A stretch of DNA of 13,877 nucleotides from an uncultured Clostridia bacterium (lineage in GTDB: Bacteria > Bacillota > Clostridia > Oscillospirales > Ruminococcaceae). A program made the position numbers and the translations under genes. Under the pieces are notes generated by a model, which worked only from the letters and a program-made list of their open reading frames with translations, was not told the origin of the DNA and ran no database searches. The stretch is taken from NCBI GenBank assembly GCA_947177695.1, contig CAMWVO010000018.1, positions 1 to 13,877 on the forward strand. The letters run 5' to 3'. Each line of letters starts with the position of its first letter. Position 1 is the first letter of the stretch. Positions 1 to 7,049 of the stretch are shown here, piece by piece.

Positions 1-711
1 AATTTTCACCACTGCGCTTCCAACGATAACGCCGTCGCAGTAGCTTCCCATTTTCGCCGCCTGTTCGGGATTTGAAATACCGAAGCCAACCATTGCGGGA
101 ACCTTGCAGCTCTTTTTGATCTCTCCAAAAAATTCGTCAAAATTGGTGGAGAACTTGCTTCTCGTACCCGTTACGCCCGTGGACGAAACGCAGTAGAGAA
201 ATCCGTGTGCGTCGGAGGCGATACTCTCTATTCTCTGGTGGGACGTGGGAGCAACTAAGCTTATTGGAATAATTCCGTTATCCTCCGCAAAGGAGCGTAT
301 CTCGTCCCGCTCCTCAAAGGGCAGGTCGGGGACGATAACGCCGTCAATGCCCTTTTCGCGGCAAAGCTTGAAGAAGCGTTCCGTACCGAATCGGAAAATA
401 GTGTTCACGTACATCATAAGTATAAGCGGCTTGTCGGTTTTTTTGCGGAGATTTTCCACCGTGCCGAAAATTTTCGTAAGGTCTGTTCCGTTGGAAAGTG
501 AGCGCAGACTTGCCGCCTGAATTACCTTGCCCTCGGCAACGGGGTCGGAAAAGGGGACGCCTATCTCCACAATGTCCGTGCCGTTATCGAACATTTCAAG
601 CACAAGCTTTTCAGTGGTTTCAAGGTCGGGGTCGCCCGCCGTAACAAACGTTATCAGCGCTTTTTCGTTTTTATCTTTAAGCTCAGCGAGAGCTTTTTCA
701 ATTCTGTTCAT
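1..711 (-). CDS. trpA: Tryptophan synthase alpha subunit, 3' end cut by window
   Basis: TrpA splits indole-3-glycerol phosphate into indole and glyceraldehyde 3-phosphate and passes indole to TrpB inside the cytoplasmic alpha2beta2 complex. The first 237 codons are present; the family is usually about 260 residues, so only the C-terminus is missing. Visible landmarks are ITFVTAGDPD (20-29), EIGVPFSDP (49-57) with the catalytic Glu49, and VPDLPFEE and FGISNPEQA further on. The second catalytic acid, Asp60 in the Salmonella enzyme, is Glu60 here, and the usual Pro62 is Lys. The start ATG at 711 has a strong SD, TAAGGAGG, whose first three bases are the trpB stop codon, so translation is probably coupled to trpB. 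Last visible gene of the trp operon. Confidence 0.96.
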   Translation of the reverse strand, partial: MNRIEKALAELKDKNEKALITFVTAGDPDLETTEKLVLEMFDNGTDIVEIGVPFSDPVAEGKVIQAASLRSLSNGTDLTKIFGTVENLRKKTDKPLILMMYVNTIFRFGTERFFKLCREKGIDGVIVPDLPFEERDEIRSFAEDNGIIPISLVAPTSHQRIESIASDAHGFLYCVSSTGVTGTRSKFSTNFDEFFGEIKKSCKVPAMVGFGISNPEQAAKMGSYCDGVIVGSAVVKI

Positions 712-724
712 CTTCCTGACCTCC

Positions 725-1918
725 TTAGGAATTTACCACATTTTTGCCGCGGTAGCGTGCTATCGAGTAAACGTCCTTGTCGCCGCGTCCCGAAATGTTT
801 ATTACCATGATCTGGTCTTTACCCATTTTCGGAGCGATCTTCAAAGCCGCTGCAACAGCGTGTGCGGACTCAATCGCTGGGATAATTCCCTCCACACGTG
901 AAAGATACTCAAACGCGCATACAGCTTCTTCGTCGGTAACGGGAACGTACTCCGCACGTCCTTTTTTGTGGAGCATAGCGTGTTCGGGACCTATTCCGGG
1001 GTAGTCAAGTCCCGCCGAAATGGAGTAAACAGGGTCTATCTGACCGAACTCGTTTTGCAGGAAAAGCGACTTCATACCGTGGAAAATTCCCATTGTTCCG
1101 TGAGCTACGGTAGCGGCGTGCTTGTCGGTGTCAACGCCAAGACCTGCGGCTTCCGCGCCCACAAGACGGACGCTTTCGTCCCCGATAAAATCGTAAAACG
1201 CGCCCATTGCGTTAGAGCCGCCGCCTACGCAGGCAACAACGCAGTCGGGAAGCTTGCCCTCTTTTTCCATAAGCTGGGAACGTATTTCCTCGGAAATGAT
1301 TTTCTGGAAATCACGAACCATAGCAGGGTAGGGGTGAGGTCCCATAACGGAGCCGATACAGTAAAATGTTGTTGCAATATTTTCCGCCCAGTCCCGCATA
1401 GCGGCGTTGATAGCGTCTTTCAGGGTGGACGTGCCCTCACTTACAGAGATAACGCTTGCGCCCAAAAGCTCCATTCGATAGACATTCAGGGATTGCCTTT
1501 CAACGTCCTCCGCGCCCATGTAGACCTGACATTCCAGACCGAAAAGCGCGCAGGCTGTAGCCGTAGCAACGCCGTGCTGACCCGCGCCGGTTTCCGCGAT
1601 AATGCGGGTCTTGCCCATGCGCTTCGCAAGAAGAATCTGTCCCAGAACGTTGTTTATCTTGTGCGAACCTGTGTGGTTCAGGTCCTCGCGTTTAAGGTAT
1701 ATTTTCGCCCCGCCCAAGTCTGCGGACATCTTTTCCGCACAGTACAGCATAGAGGGTCTGCCCGCATAATCGCGGTAGTAGCGTTTTAGTTCCTCGATAA
1801 AATCGGGATCGTCCTTGTATTTTTCATAAGCCGCGTCAAGCTCGTTTACAGCGTTCATGACCGTTTCGGGAACGTACTGTCCGCCGAAATCCCCGAAGCG
1901 TCCTTTCTTTTCGTTCAT
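725..1918 (-). CDS. trpB: Tryptophan synthase beta subunit
   Basis: Pyridoxal-phosphate enzyme that joins indole and L-serine to give L-tryptophan, the last step of the pathway, in complex with TrpA. The 397-residue length is normal. The PLP-binding lysine lies in NHTGSHKINN (Lys87, the same number as in Salmonella). The catalytic glutamate is Glu109 in AETGAGQHG, and the phosphate-binding glycine loop is GGGSNAMG (232-239). The N-terminus GRFGDFGGQYVPET is typical of the TrpB1 type that works with TrpA, not the stand-alone TrpB2 type. The ATG overlaps the trpF stop as ATGA (1915-1918), with a GAGGAGG SD about 10 nt upstream inside trpF. The next gene is trpA, 13 nt downstream. Confidence 0.98.
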   Translation of the reverse strand: MNEKKGRFGDFGGQYVPETVMNAVNELDAAYEKYKDDPDFIEELKRYYRDYAGRPSMLYCAEKMSADLGGAKIYLKREDLNHTGSHKINNVLGQILLAKRMGKTRIIAETGAGQHGVATATACALFGLECQVYMGAEDVERQSLNVYRMELLGASVISVSEGTSTLKDAINAAMRDWAENIATTFYCIGSVMGPHPYPAMVRDFQKIISEEIRSQLMEKEGKLPDCVVACVGGGSNAMGAFYDFIGDESVRLVGAEAAGLGVDTDKHAATVAHGTMGIFHGMKSLFLQNEFGQIDPVYSISAGLDYPGIGPEHAMLHKKGRAEYVPVTDEEAVCAFEYLSRVEGIIPAIESAHAVAAALKIAPKMGKDQIMVINISGRGDKDVYSIARYRGKNVVNS

Positions 1919-2544
1919 CTCAAATTTTCCTCCTCTAAAATTCGCATGATATTTTTCATTTTATTAAAGTCCTTGAAACCGTCCGTCTCAATGCCGCTGC
2001 TTAGGTCAGCGCCGCAGGGCGAGACTTCCCTAATAATTTCAGCAATATTTTCCGCGGTAATACCTCCCGCGATAAAAAACGGTTTGGAAATTTCTGCATT
2101 TTTTACAATTTCGGTATTGATACGCTTTCCCGTGCCGCCGTAAGCGTTTTCGCTAAAGCTGTCTATCAAAAGCTTATCGCAGGACAAGCGGTCTGCCTTT
2201 TCTATATCTTCGGGACATTTGGCACGGACGGCTTTCCATACCTCGCCCGAAAAGACCTCACGAAGCTTTTCCAAGTAGGCTTCGTCCTCGTCTCCGTGAA
2301 GCTGGATAACGTCAAGGGTCTCGTTATAAGCGCAGTGCAGGATATTTTCAAGCGGTTCGTTAACGAAAACTCCCACTCGTTTTATATCCTTGTCGAGATA
2401 TGTGTTCAGCTCGCAAAAAGTCCCGAAATCAACGCTTCTCTTGAAACCGTCCGACAGGATAAATCCCGCATAATCGGGACGGCATTGGTTGGCGTATCCG
2501 ATATCATCAACACGGCGCATACCGCAGAACTTTACGGTTGTCAT
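1915..2544 (-). CDS. trpF: Phosphoribosylanthranilate isomerase
   Basis: TrpF performs the Amadori rearrangement of N-(5-phosphoribosyl)anthranilate to CdRP, the third step to tryptophan, as a cytoplasmic TIM barrel. The protein has 209 residues, normal for a stand-alone TrpF. The catalytic cysteine sits in VKFCGM (Cys7). Other landmarks are VGVFVN (57-62), VIQLHGDE, LLIDS followed by GGTGKRI (which carries the general-acid Asp region), and the phosphate-binding strands FFIAGGIT and GADLSSGIE. It is a separate gene here, not fused to trpC as in enteric bacteria. It overlaps both neighbours by 4 bp as ATGA: with trpC at 2541-2544 and with trpB at 1915-1918. This suggests coupled translation. 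Its SD is GAGGAG near the end of trpC. Confidence 0.97.
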   Translation of the reverse strand: MTTVKFCGMRRVDDIGYANQCRPDYAGFILSDGFKRSVDFGTFCELNTYLDKDIKRVGVFVNEPLENILHCAYNETLDVIQLHGDEDEAYLEKLREVFSGEVWKAVRAKCPEDIEKADRLSCDKLLIDSFSENAYGGTGKRINTEIVKNAEISKPFFIAGGITAENIAEIIREVSPCGADLSSGIETDGFKDFNKMKNIMRILEEENLR

Positions 2545-3329
2545 AACAAGCTCCTCAATTCTTTCATTGAGCTTTCCACGCTTCCGCTGCGCATAAGGGT
2601 CTCACCAATCAGAACAGCGTCCGCGCCTAAATCGGCAAGAAGCTTCATGTCCTCGGCGGTCTTTATGCCGCTTTCAGAAACGAGGATACCGTCGTCGGGG
2701 ACAAGCTTTGCAAGCCGCTTTGTGTTTTCGAGGGACACCTCAAAGGTTTTCAGGTTGCGGTTGTTTATGCCGAAAATGGAACACCCCGCTGCAATGACCG
2801 CTTCAAGCTCCTTTTCGTCATGGCTTTCCGCAAGAACATCCATGCCGAGACCCTCAGCAATAATTCGGTACTCTCTCATCTGTTCCTCGGAAAGTATTGC
2901 CGCGATAAGCAGAACCGCGTCCGCGCCCATTGCTTTCGCCTCGTACACTTGATATGGATCAATGATGAAATCCTTTCGCAGCATTGGGATATTTACCGTA
3001 CCGCGTATCTGTCTGAAATATTCCGCCGAGCCTTTAAAATAGTATTCCTCGGACAGGCAGGAAATTGCAGCCGCGCCCGCTTTTTGATAAGCCGCCGCCT
3101 GCTCCGTCGGACGGAAATCCTCGCTGATTATCCCTTTCGACGGGGACGCCTTTTTCACCTCCGCAATAACGGCAGGCTTCGGCGCGGACGTCAACGCCGC
3201 CTTAAAGCTTCGTCCAGACGGCTGCTTTGCCATAGTCTCCGCAAGCGACCGAACCTCCTCAAAGGGAACGGCGGCAATGTCCCGCGAAAGCTGTTCTCTG
3301 CGCTTTTCCGCAATATCGTCAAGTATCAT
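2541..3329 (-). CDS. trpC: Indole-3-glycerol phosphate synthase
   Basis: TrpC closes the indole ring, converting CdRP to indole-3-glycerol phosphate with loss of CO2 and water. The 262-residue single-domain TIM barrel is of usual length. The substrate-binding motif is PVIAEVKKASPSKG (53-66) with Glu57 and Lys59. The expected catalytic Lys119 is in MLRKDF, Glu168 in LAESH, Asn189-190 in GINNRNL, and Glu219-Ser220 in VSESG. ADAVLIGE (237-244) forms the phosphate site. The start ATG at 3329 has an AAAGGA SD about 8 nt upstream. Unlike the other operon genes it is not packed against the gene before it: a 139-bp gap, mostly a 110-bp hairpin element, separates it from trpGD, so its translation is not coupled to trpGD. 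Confidence 0.98.
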   Translation of the reverse strand: MILDDIAEKRREQLSRDIAAVPFEEVRSLAETMAKQPSGRSFKAALTSAPKPAVIAEVKKASPSKGIISEDFRPTEQAAAYQKAGAAAISCLSEEYYFKGSAEYFRQIRGTVNIPMLRKDFIIDPYQVYEAKAMGADAVLLIAAILSEEQMREYRIIAEGLGMDVLAESHDEKELEAVIAAGCSIFGINNRNLKTFEVSLENTKRLAKLVPDDGILVSESGIKTAEDMKLLADLGADAVLIGETLMRSGSVESSMKELRSLL

Positions 3330-3346
3330 AAAATTATCCTTTCATA

Positions 3347-3456
3347 CTGATCACCATTTAAAAAGCGTATAAAAATCAAGCAAAAATTTGAAAAGTTTTA
3401 ACTTTTTTATAGGATTTTTGCGCCGATTTTTTATCTGCACTTTTAATGGTGATCAG
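3347..3456. repeat. 110-bp full-length palindromic element between trpGD and trpC
   Basis: The ends are a perfect 12-bp inverted repeat: CTGATCACCATT at 3347-3358 and its complement at 3445-3456. Nested inside are ATAAAAATC (3369-3377) against GATTTTTTAT (3425-3434, one bulged base), GCAAAAAT (3380-3387) against ATTTTTGC (3414-3421), and the central palindrome at 3391-3406. The whole element therefore folds into one long stem-loop on either strand. It is AT-rich and has no start or reading frame of note. It lies 12 bp past the trpGD stop and just before the trpC SD, so the trp mRNA must contain the hairpin. It may be a MITE-like mobile palindrome or an mRNA processing or polarity element. No clear target-site duplication flanks it. 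Confidence 0.75.
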
Positions 3457-3468
3457 GATTAAAAGCCA

Positions 3469-5103
3469 TTAGGCTCTGTTGGTAAATTCTTTCATTTTTT
3501 CAAATTTAGCGTATGCCATTCCGCTGTCAATGGACTTCCGCGCCATCTTGATACCGTCTTCAATAGACGCCGCCGCGCCTGTGCAGTAGATAGCGCAGCC
3601 CGCGTTGAGCAGAACGATGTCCCGCTTTGCGCCCTTTTCCTTGCCTGTGAGAATGTCAAGGGTGATCTTTGCGTTGTCCGCAGGTGAACCGCCCACGATC
3701 TCGGATTTCGGTGCGATCTTGATACCGTAGTCCTCTGGATTGATCTCGTACTTGATAAGCTTTCTGTCCCGAAGCTCGCAGACCGTTGTGATACCGGAGA
3801 CCGTAACCTCGTCAAGTCCGCCGCCGTAAACTATCATTGCGCCCTTTACGCCAAGGTTCATAAGCACCTTAGCCATTATTTCAAGCAGACGCTCGTCGTA
3901 AACGCCGAGCAGAATGTAGTCCGAAAGAGCAGGGTTTGCAAGGGGTCCCAGAATGTTGAACACCGTTCTTATGCCCGTTTCTCGGCGTGCGGGAGCAACA
4001 AAGCGCATAGCCTTGTGGAAGGACTGGGCGAACAGGAATGCGATACCCGCTTCTTTCATGCAGGCGGAAGCCTTTGCGGGGGTAAGGTTGAGCTTTACTC
4101 CGAGGGCTTCGAGAACGTCCGCCGCGCCGCTTTTGCTGGAAACGCTTCTGTTTCCGTGCTTTGCAACGTTAAGTCCCGCGCCCGCGATAACGAATGAGGA
4201 CGTTGTGGAAATATTGAATGTGCCTGCTACGTCTCCGCCCGTACCAACAATGTCCACCGCCGATTTTGCCGAGGGGACAATGCTTGCCTTGCGGCGCATT
4301 ATCCGCGCAAAGCCTGTTATTTCCTCAATAGTTTCGCCGTTGCAGCGCATTGCGGTAAGCAGCGCGGCAATCTGTGCGTCGGTAGCTCCGTCGGACATGA
4401 TAATGTTCATGGCGTTTTCGGCTTCCTCCTCGGTAAGGTGGCAGCCGTCGGCGGCTTTGGCAATGTACTTTTTAAGAGCCGTCCGCTTTTCCTTGGGCAT
4501 GGAAATTACTTCCCTGTCGGCATTCTTGATGCCCGCAACGTCGCACAGGAACGCTGAAAGTATTCCCGCGCCGTGTTCGGTAAGAATGGATTCCGGGTGG
4601 AACTGCACGCCGTAGGTGGGGTGATCCTTGTGTCTTAAAGCCATTATCTGACCGTCGCCGTCCGTAGCGGTAACTCTCAGGCAGACGGGCAGGGAAATCA
4701 CGTCAACCACCAGCGAGTGATATCTTGCCGCTGTGACCTTTTCGGGAAGCCCCGCAAAAATCGGACAGTCGGTGTTGATGCTTATTTCCGTACCCTTGCC
4801 GTGCATAGGCATTTTGGCGCGGATGATCTTTCCGCCGAAAGCCTCTGCAATAGCCTGATGTCCAAGGCAGATACCGAGAATGGGTATCTCTCCGCTGAAC
4901 CTCCTGATCGCTTCCACCGAGATACCCGCGTCCGCAGGATAGCCGGGACCGGGGGAAATTATCAGAGCCTCGGGCTTCATTTTCTCAATTTCCTCAATGG
5001 TTATCTCGTCGTTGCGGATAACTTTTATGTCAGAGTAAAGCGTACCGATAAGCTGGTAAAGATTGTAAGTGAAGCTGTCGTAGTTATCTATCATCAAAAT
5101 CAT
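3469..5103 (-). CDS. trpGD: Anthranilate synthase glutaminase / anthranilate phosphoribosyltransferase fusion (TrpG-TrpD)
   Basis: A bifunctional 544-residue protein. Residues 1 to about 195 are a class I glutamine amidotransferase that supplies ammonia to TrpE. The catalytic triad is Cys79 in GICLGHQ, with His169 and Glu171 in FHPES; the oxyanion loop SPGPGYP is at 50-56. Residues from about 203 to the end are anthranilate phosphoribosyltransferase, which transfers phosphoribose from PRPP to anthranilate. Its PRPP loop GTGGD is at 287-291, followed by NISTTSS and KHGNRSVSSKSGAADVLEALG. The order G-D matches the enterobacterial fusion. The ATG at 5103 has the SD GGGAGG; TAAGGGAGG begins with the trpE stop codon, so it should be coupled to trpE, which suits two subunits of one enzyme. 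Met202, at the domain junction, has a weak SD-like AGGGAA ahead of it. Confidence 0.97.
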   Translation of the reverse strand: MILMIDNYDSFTYNLYQLIGTLYSDIKVIRNDEITIEEIEKMKPEALIISPGPGYPADAGISVEAIRRFSGEIPILGICLGHQAIAEAFGGKIIRAKMPMHGKGTEISINTDCPIFAGLPEKVTAARYHSLVVDVISLPVCLRVTATDGDGQIMALRHKDHPTYGVQFHPESILTEHGAGILSAFLCDVAGIKNADREVISMPKEKRTALKKYIAKAADGCHLTEEEAENAMNIIMSDGATDAQIAALLTAMRCNGETIEEITGFARIMRRKASIVPSAKSAVDIVGTGGDVAGTFNISTTSSFVIAGAGLNVAKHGNRSVSSKSGAADVLEALGVKLNLTPAKASACMKEAGIAFLFAQSFHKAMRFVAPARRETGIRTVFNILGPLANPALSDYILLGVYDERLLEIMAKVLMNLGVKGAMIVYGGGLDEVTVSGITTVCELRDRKLIKYEINPEDYGIKIAPKSEIVGGSPADNAKITLDILTGKEKGAKRDIVLLNAGCAIYCTGAAASIEDGIKMARKSIDSGMAYAKFEKMKEFTNRA

Positions 5104-5117
5104 ATCAGTGACCTCCC

Positions 5118-6587
5118 TTAGAGACGGGCTGCTTCGGCGATCGCGTTTACCACAGCCAAAGCCTTGTTTTTGGTTTCCTCGTATTCCTTTTCGGGAACGC
5201 TGTCATAGACTATACCCGCGCCCGCCTGAACGTAAGCCTTTCCGTGACGGAAAAGGACTGTCCTTATAGCGATACAGGTGTCGATGTTTCCGCTGAAAGC
5301 AAGGTATCCAACCGTTCCGCCGTAAAGACCCCGCTTCTTGTTTTCAAGCTCGTCGATTATCTCCATGGCTCTTACCTTGGGCGCGCCCGAAAGCGTACCC
5401 GCGGGAAGTACCGACATCAGCGCGTCAAGAGCGGTCTTGCCGTCCGCAAGCTTGCCCTGAACGTCCGAAACAAGGTGCATTACCTTTGAGTACCGCTCGA
5501 CCCGCATAAAGTCCGTAACATTTACCGTACCGAAGCTGCAAACCTTTCCAACGTCGTTTCTGCCAAGGTCAACGAGCATTGTGTGTTCCGCCCGCTCCTT
5601 TGGATCGTTCAGAAGCTGCTGCTCGAAAGCCTTGTCCTCGGCTTCGGTAGCGCCTCTGCCGATTGTTCCCGCGATAGGCTTTGTGACTACCGCGCCGTCC
5701 GTAACGTTCACCAGCATTTCGGGAGAAGCTCCCGCAATGCAGTAATCCTCGTGGTCGAAATAATAAAGATAAGGCGATGGATTAGTGGAGCGGAGCATAC
5801 GGTATACATCAAAGGGCGCGGGAGGATTTTCAATCTCGAAACGCTGCGAAAGCACCACCTGACTGATATCGCCGTCCAGAATGTGATTTTTTGCGGTCTC
5901 AACCATTCCGATAAATTCTTCCTTGGTGACGTTGGAGGTAACGTTGATCTCCTTGCCGTCCCCGTGGGAAGCGGCTGTAGGCTTGCCCTCGGCAAGTATC
6001 CTGCCGATCTCAACGGTCTTGACGATATATTCCTCGTACTTTGCGTCAACGTCGTCTCCCGCGTTGATATTGAGAATAATTATCGCCTTGTTGGTAAGGT
6101 GGTCGTAAGCCACGATCTCGTCGTACAGGAACATATTTGAATCGGGCATTTTCAGGTCGTCCTCGGGAATGTTCACCAGCTTTTTCTCAAAGCGGCGTAC
6201 CGTGTCGTAGCCGAAATATCCGATCAGACCGCCCGTAAGCTTGGGTCTGTTCATGAAAACGGGAGAGGTGCGCTTGCTGAGGATATCGTTAAAAAGCTCA
6301 ATGGGGTTGGGACATTTTTTTGTTTCGACGTCCGAACCGTTGATTATCTGCGCCTCGTCTCCGTAAATGCGTACTTCGGTTTTGGGATTGATACCGATAA
6401 ACGAATAACGTCCCCACTGCTCGGTATTGTCAACGCTTTCCAGAATGAAGCAGTTCTCGTACTTCTCTCTGAGTATGGAAAAAAGTCCCACAGGAGTGCA
6501 GTTGTCGATAAGCAGCTCATAGAAAACAGGTACGGTCTTGTAGCTTAAAAGCAGGTTCTTGACCTCTTCTTTTGACGGATACAGCAT
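5118..6587 (-). CDS. trpE: Anthranilate synthase component I
   Basis: TrpE makes anthranilate from chorismate, using ammonia from the TrpG domain encoded next, and is normally the feedback-inhibited entry step. The 489-residue length is typical. The chorismate-binding domain shows NPSPYLYYF (269-277), KPIAGT (303-308), LPAGTLSGAPKVRAME (394-409) and GGTVGYLAFSGN. An ILES motif (48-51) matches the LLES tryptophan-binding site that gives feedback inhibition. I chose ATG 6587 and not the in-frame ATG at 6605: the SD AAAGGAG (6596-6602) lies 8 nt before 6587, whereas it would be inside the coding region if 6605 were used. First gene of the operon, directly after the T-box leader. Confidence 0.97.
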   Translation of the reverse strand: MLYPSKEEVKNLLLSYKTVPVFYELLIDNCTPVGLFSILREKYENCFILESVDNTEQWGRYSFIGINPKTEVRIYGDEAQIINGSDVETKKCPNPIELFNDILSKRTSPVFMNRPKLTGGLIGYFGYDTVRRFEKKLVNIPEDDLKMPDSNMFLYDEIVAYDHLTNKAIIILNINAGDDVDAKYEEYIVKTVEIGRILAEGKPTAASHGDGKEINVTSNVTKEEFIGMVETAKNHILDGDISQVVLSQRFEIENPPAPFDVYRMLRSTNPSPYLYYFDHEDYCIAGASPEMLVNVTDGAVVTKPIAGTIGRGATEAEDKAFEQQLLNDPKERAEHTMLVDLGRNDVGKVCSFGTVNVTDFMRVERYSKVMHLVSDVQGKLADGKTALDALMSVLPAGTLSGAPKVRAMEIIDELENKKRGLYGGTVGYLAFSGNIDTCIAIRTVLFRHGKAYVQAGAGIVYDSVPEKEYEETKNKALAVVNAIAEAARL

Positions 6588-6595
6588 AATTAAAA

Positions 6596-6602
6596 CTCCT
6601 TT
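6596..6602 (-). promoter_or_regulatory. Ribosome binding site deciding the trpE start
   Basis: AAAGGAG on the minus strand, 8 nt before the ATG at 6587. It lies just past the U-tract of the T-box terminator (6608-6614), so it is reached by RNA polymerase only when the terminator is not used. It rules out the upstream ATG at 6605. Confidence 0.85.
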
Positions 6603-6607
6603 CAAAT

Positions 6608-6661
6608 AAAAAAAGGTTTAAAGTCCGCAGCCGAAACATCAGCTGTCGGGACGATAAACCT
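6608..6661 (-). terminator. Regulated intrinsic terminator of the trp T-box
   Basis: On the RNA strand AGGUUUA pairs with UAAACCU (6655-6661 with 6614-6620) and GUCC with GGAC, with an inner CAGC/GCUG stem. It is followed by seven U residues (6608-6614). The 5' side overlaps the 3' half of the antiterminator (6646-6660), so the two folds exclude each other, as expected for a transcription-attenuating T-box. Confidence 0.9.
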
Positions 6662-6956
6662 CGTGGTGCCACCCAACCTTTACGGACGTAAAAAAGCGTC
6701 CGCCTCTTTGGATACAAGCGAACGCGCAATACTGTCATAATAAATCAAGTACGCCGCATACGCATAAATACCCTATCCACTAACGCAGGAAACGCGGCGC
6801 AGACTACTGAGCCGAAATATCAGCCGTTTGCCGTTGCTTCTCACAAATCCATTCACAGGCGCCGTTATGACCCGACTCACACCAAACGCGGGCTCTCTGA
6901 TTCATCGTTACGCGTGCTACTTACTTTTGCTCAACGAATTTATTATATTAAATTAC
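6608..6956 (-). ncRNA. Tryptophan-specific T-box leader (riboswitch) of the trp operon
   Basis: The leader senses uncharged tRNA-Trp and allows read-through into trpE when tryptophan is short. Stem I contains the family sequence CAGAGAGCC near the distal end and, at its base, GAAUGGA with the specifier codon UGG (6849-6851), which is Trp. A stem III hairpin, CGGACG/CGUCCG, is at 6683-6702. The T-box core GGGUGGCACCACG is at 6662-6674. The antiterminator is UUGGG / bulge UGGCACC / ACGA, loop GGUUUA, UCGU / CCCGA (6646-6676). The bulge UGGC should pair with the tRNA 3' end GCCA, which fits the G73 discriminator base known for bacterial tRNA-Trp. The 5' boundary is the predicted transcription start and is approximate. 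Confidence 0.95.
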
Positions 6957-6962
6957 AGTAAC

Positions 6963-6991
6963 ATTTTACGCCCTTAAAAGACATTTGTCAA
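6963..6991 (-). promoter_or_regulatory. Sigma-A promoter of the trp operon
   Basis: A perfect -35 TTGACA (6986-6991), a 17-bp spacer, and -10 TAAAAT (6963-6968), reading on the minus strand. Transcription should start near 6956, a few bases before T-box stem I. Confidence 0.88.
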
Positions 6992-7049
6992 GCACATTTT
7001 AAAATTTTGTTGATCTTGCACAATTCAACGCCTGATAATATGTACACAA

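Noticed and set aside
968..1789. 273-codon open frame antisense to trpB
   Set aside because: It lies fully within trpB, has no SD or recognisable domain, and is explained by the codon bias of the opposite strand.
2296..2952. 218-codon open frame antisense to trpF and trpC
   Set aside because: It spans two well-supported genes on the other strand and has no family features.
6517..6738. 73-codon frame over the trp leader as a Trp attenuator peptide
   Set aside because: It runs through the terminator and into trpE, has no run of Trp codons, and the T-box accounts for regulation.
6992..7049. Terminator for the GGDEF gene between its stop and the trp promoter
   Set aside because: Only a 5-bp GTTGA/TCAAC stem with an 11-nt loop and no clear U-tract is present; too weak to call.
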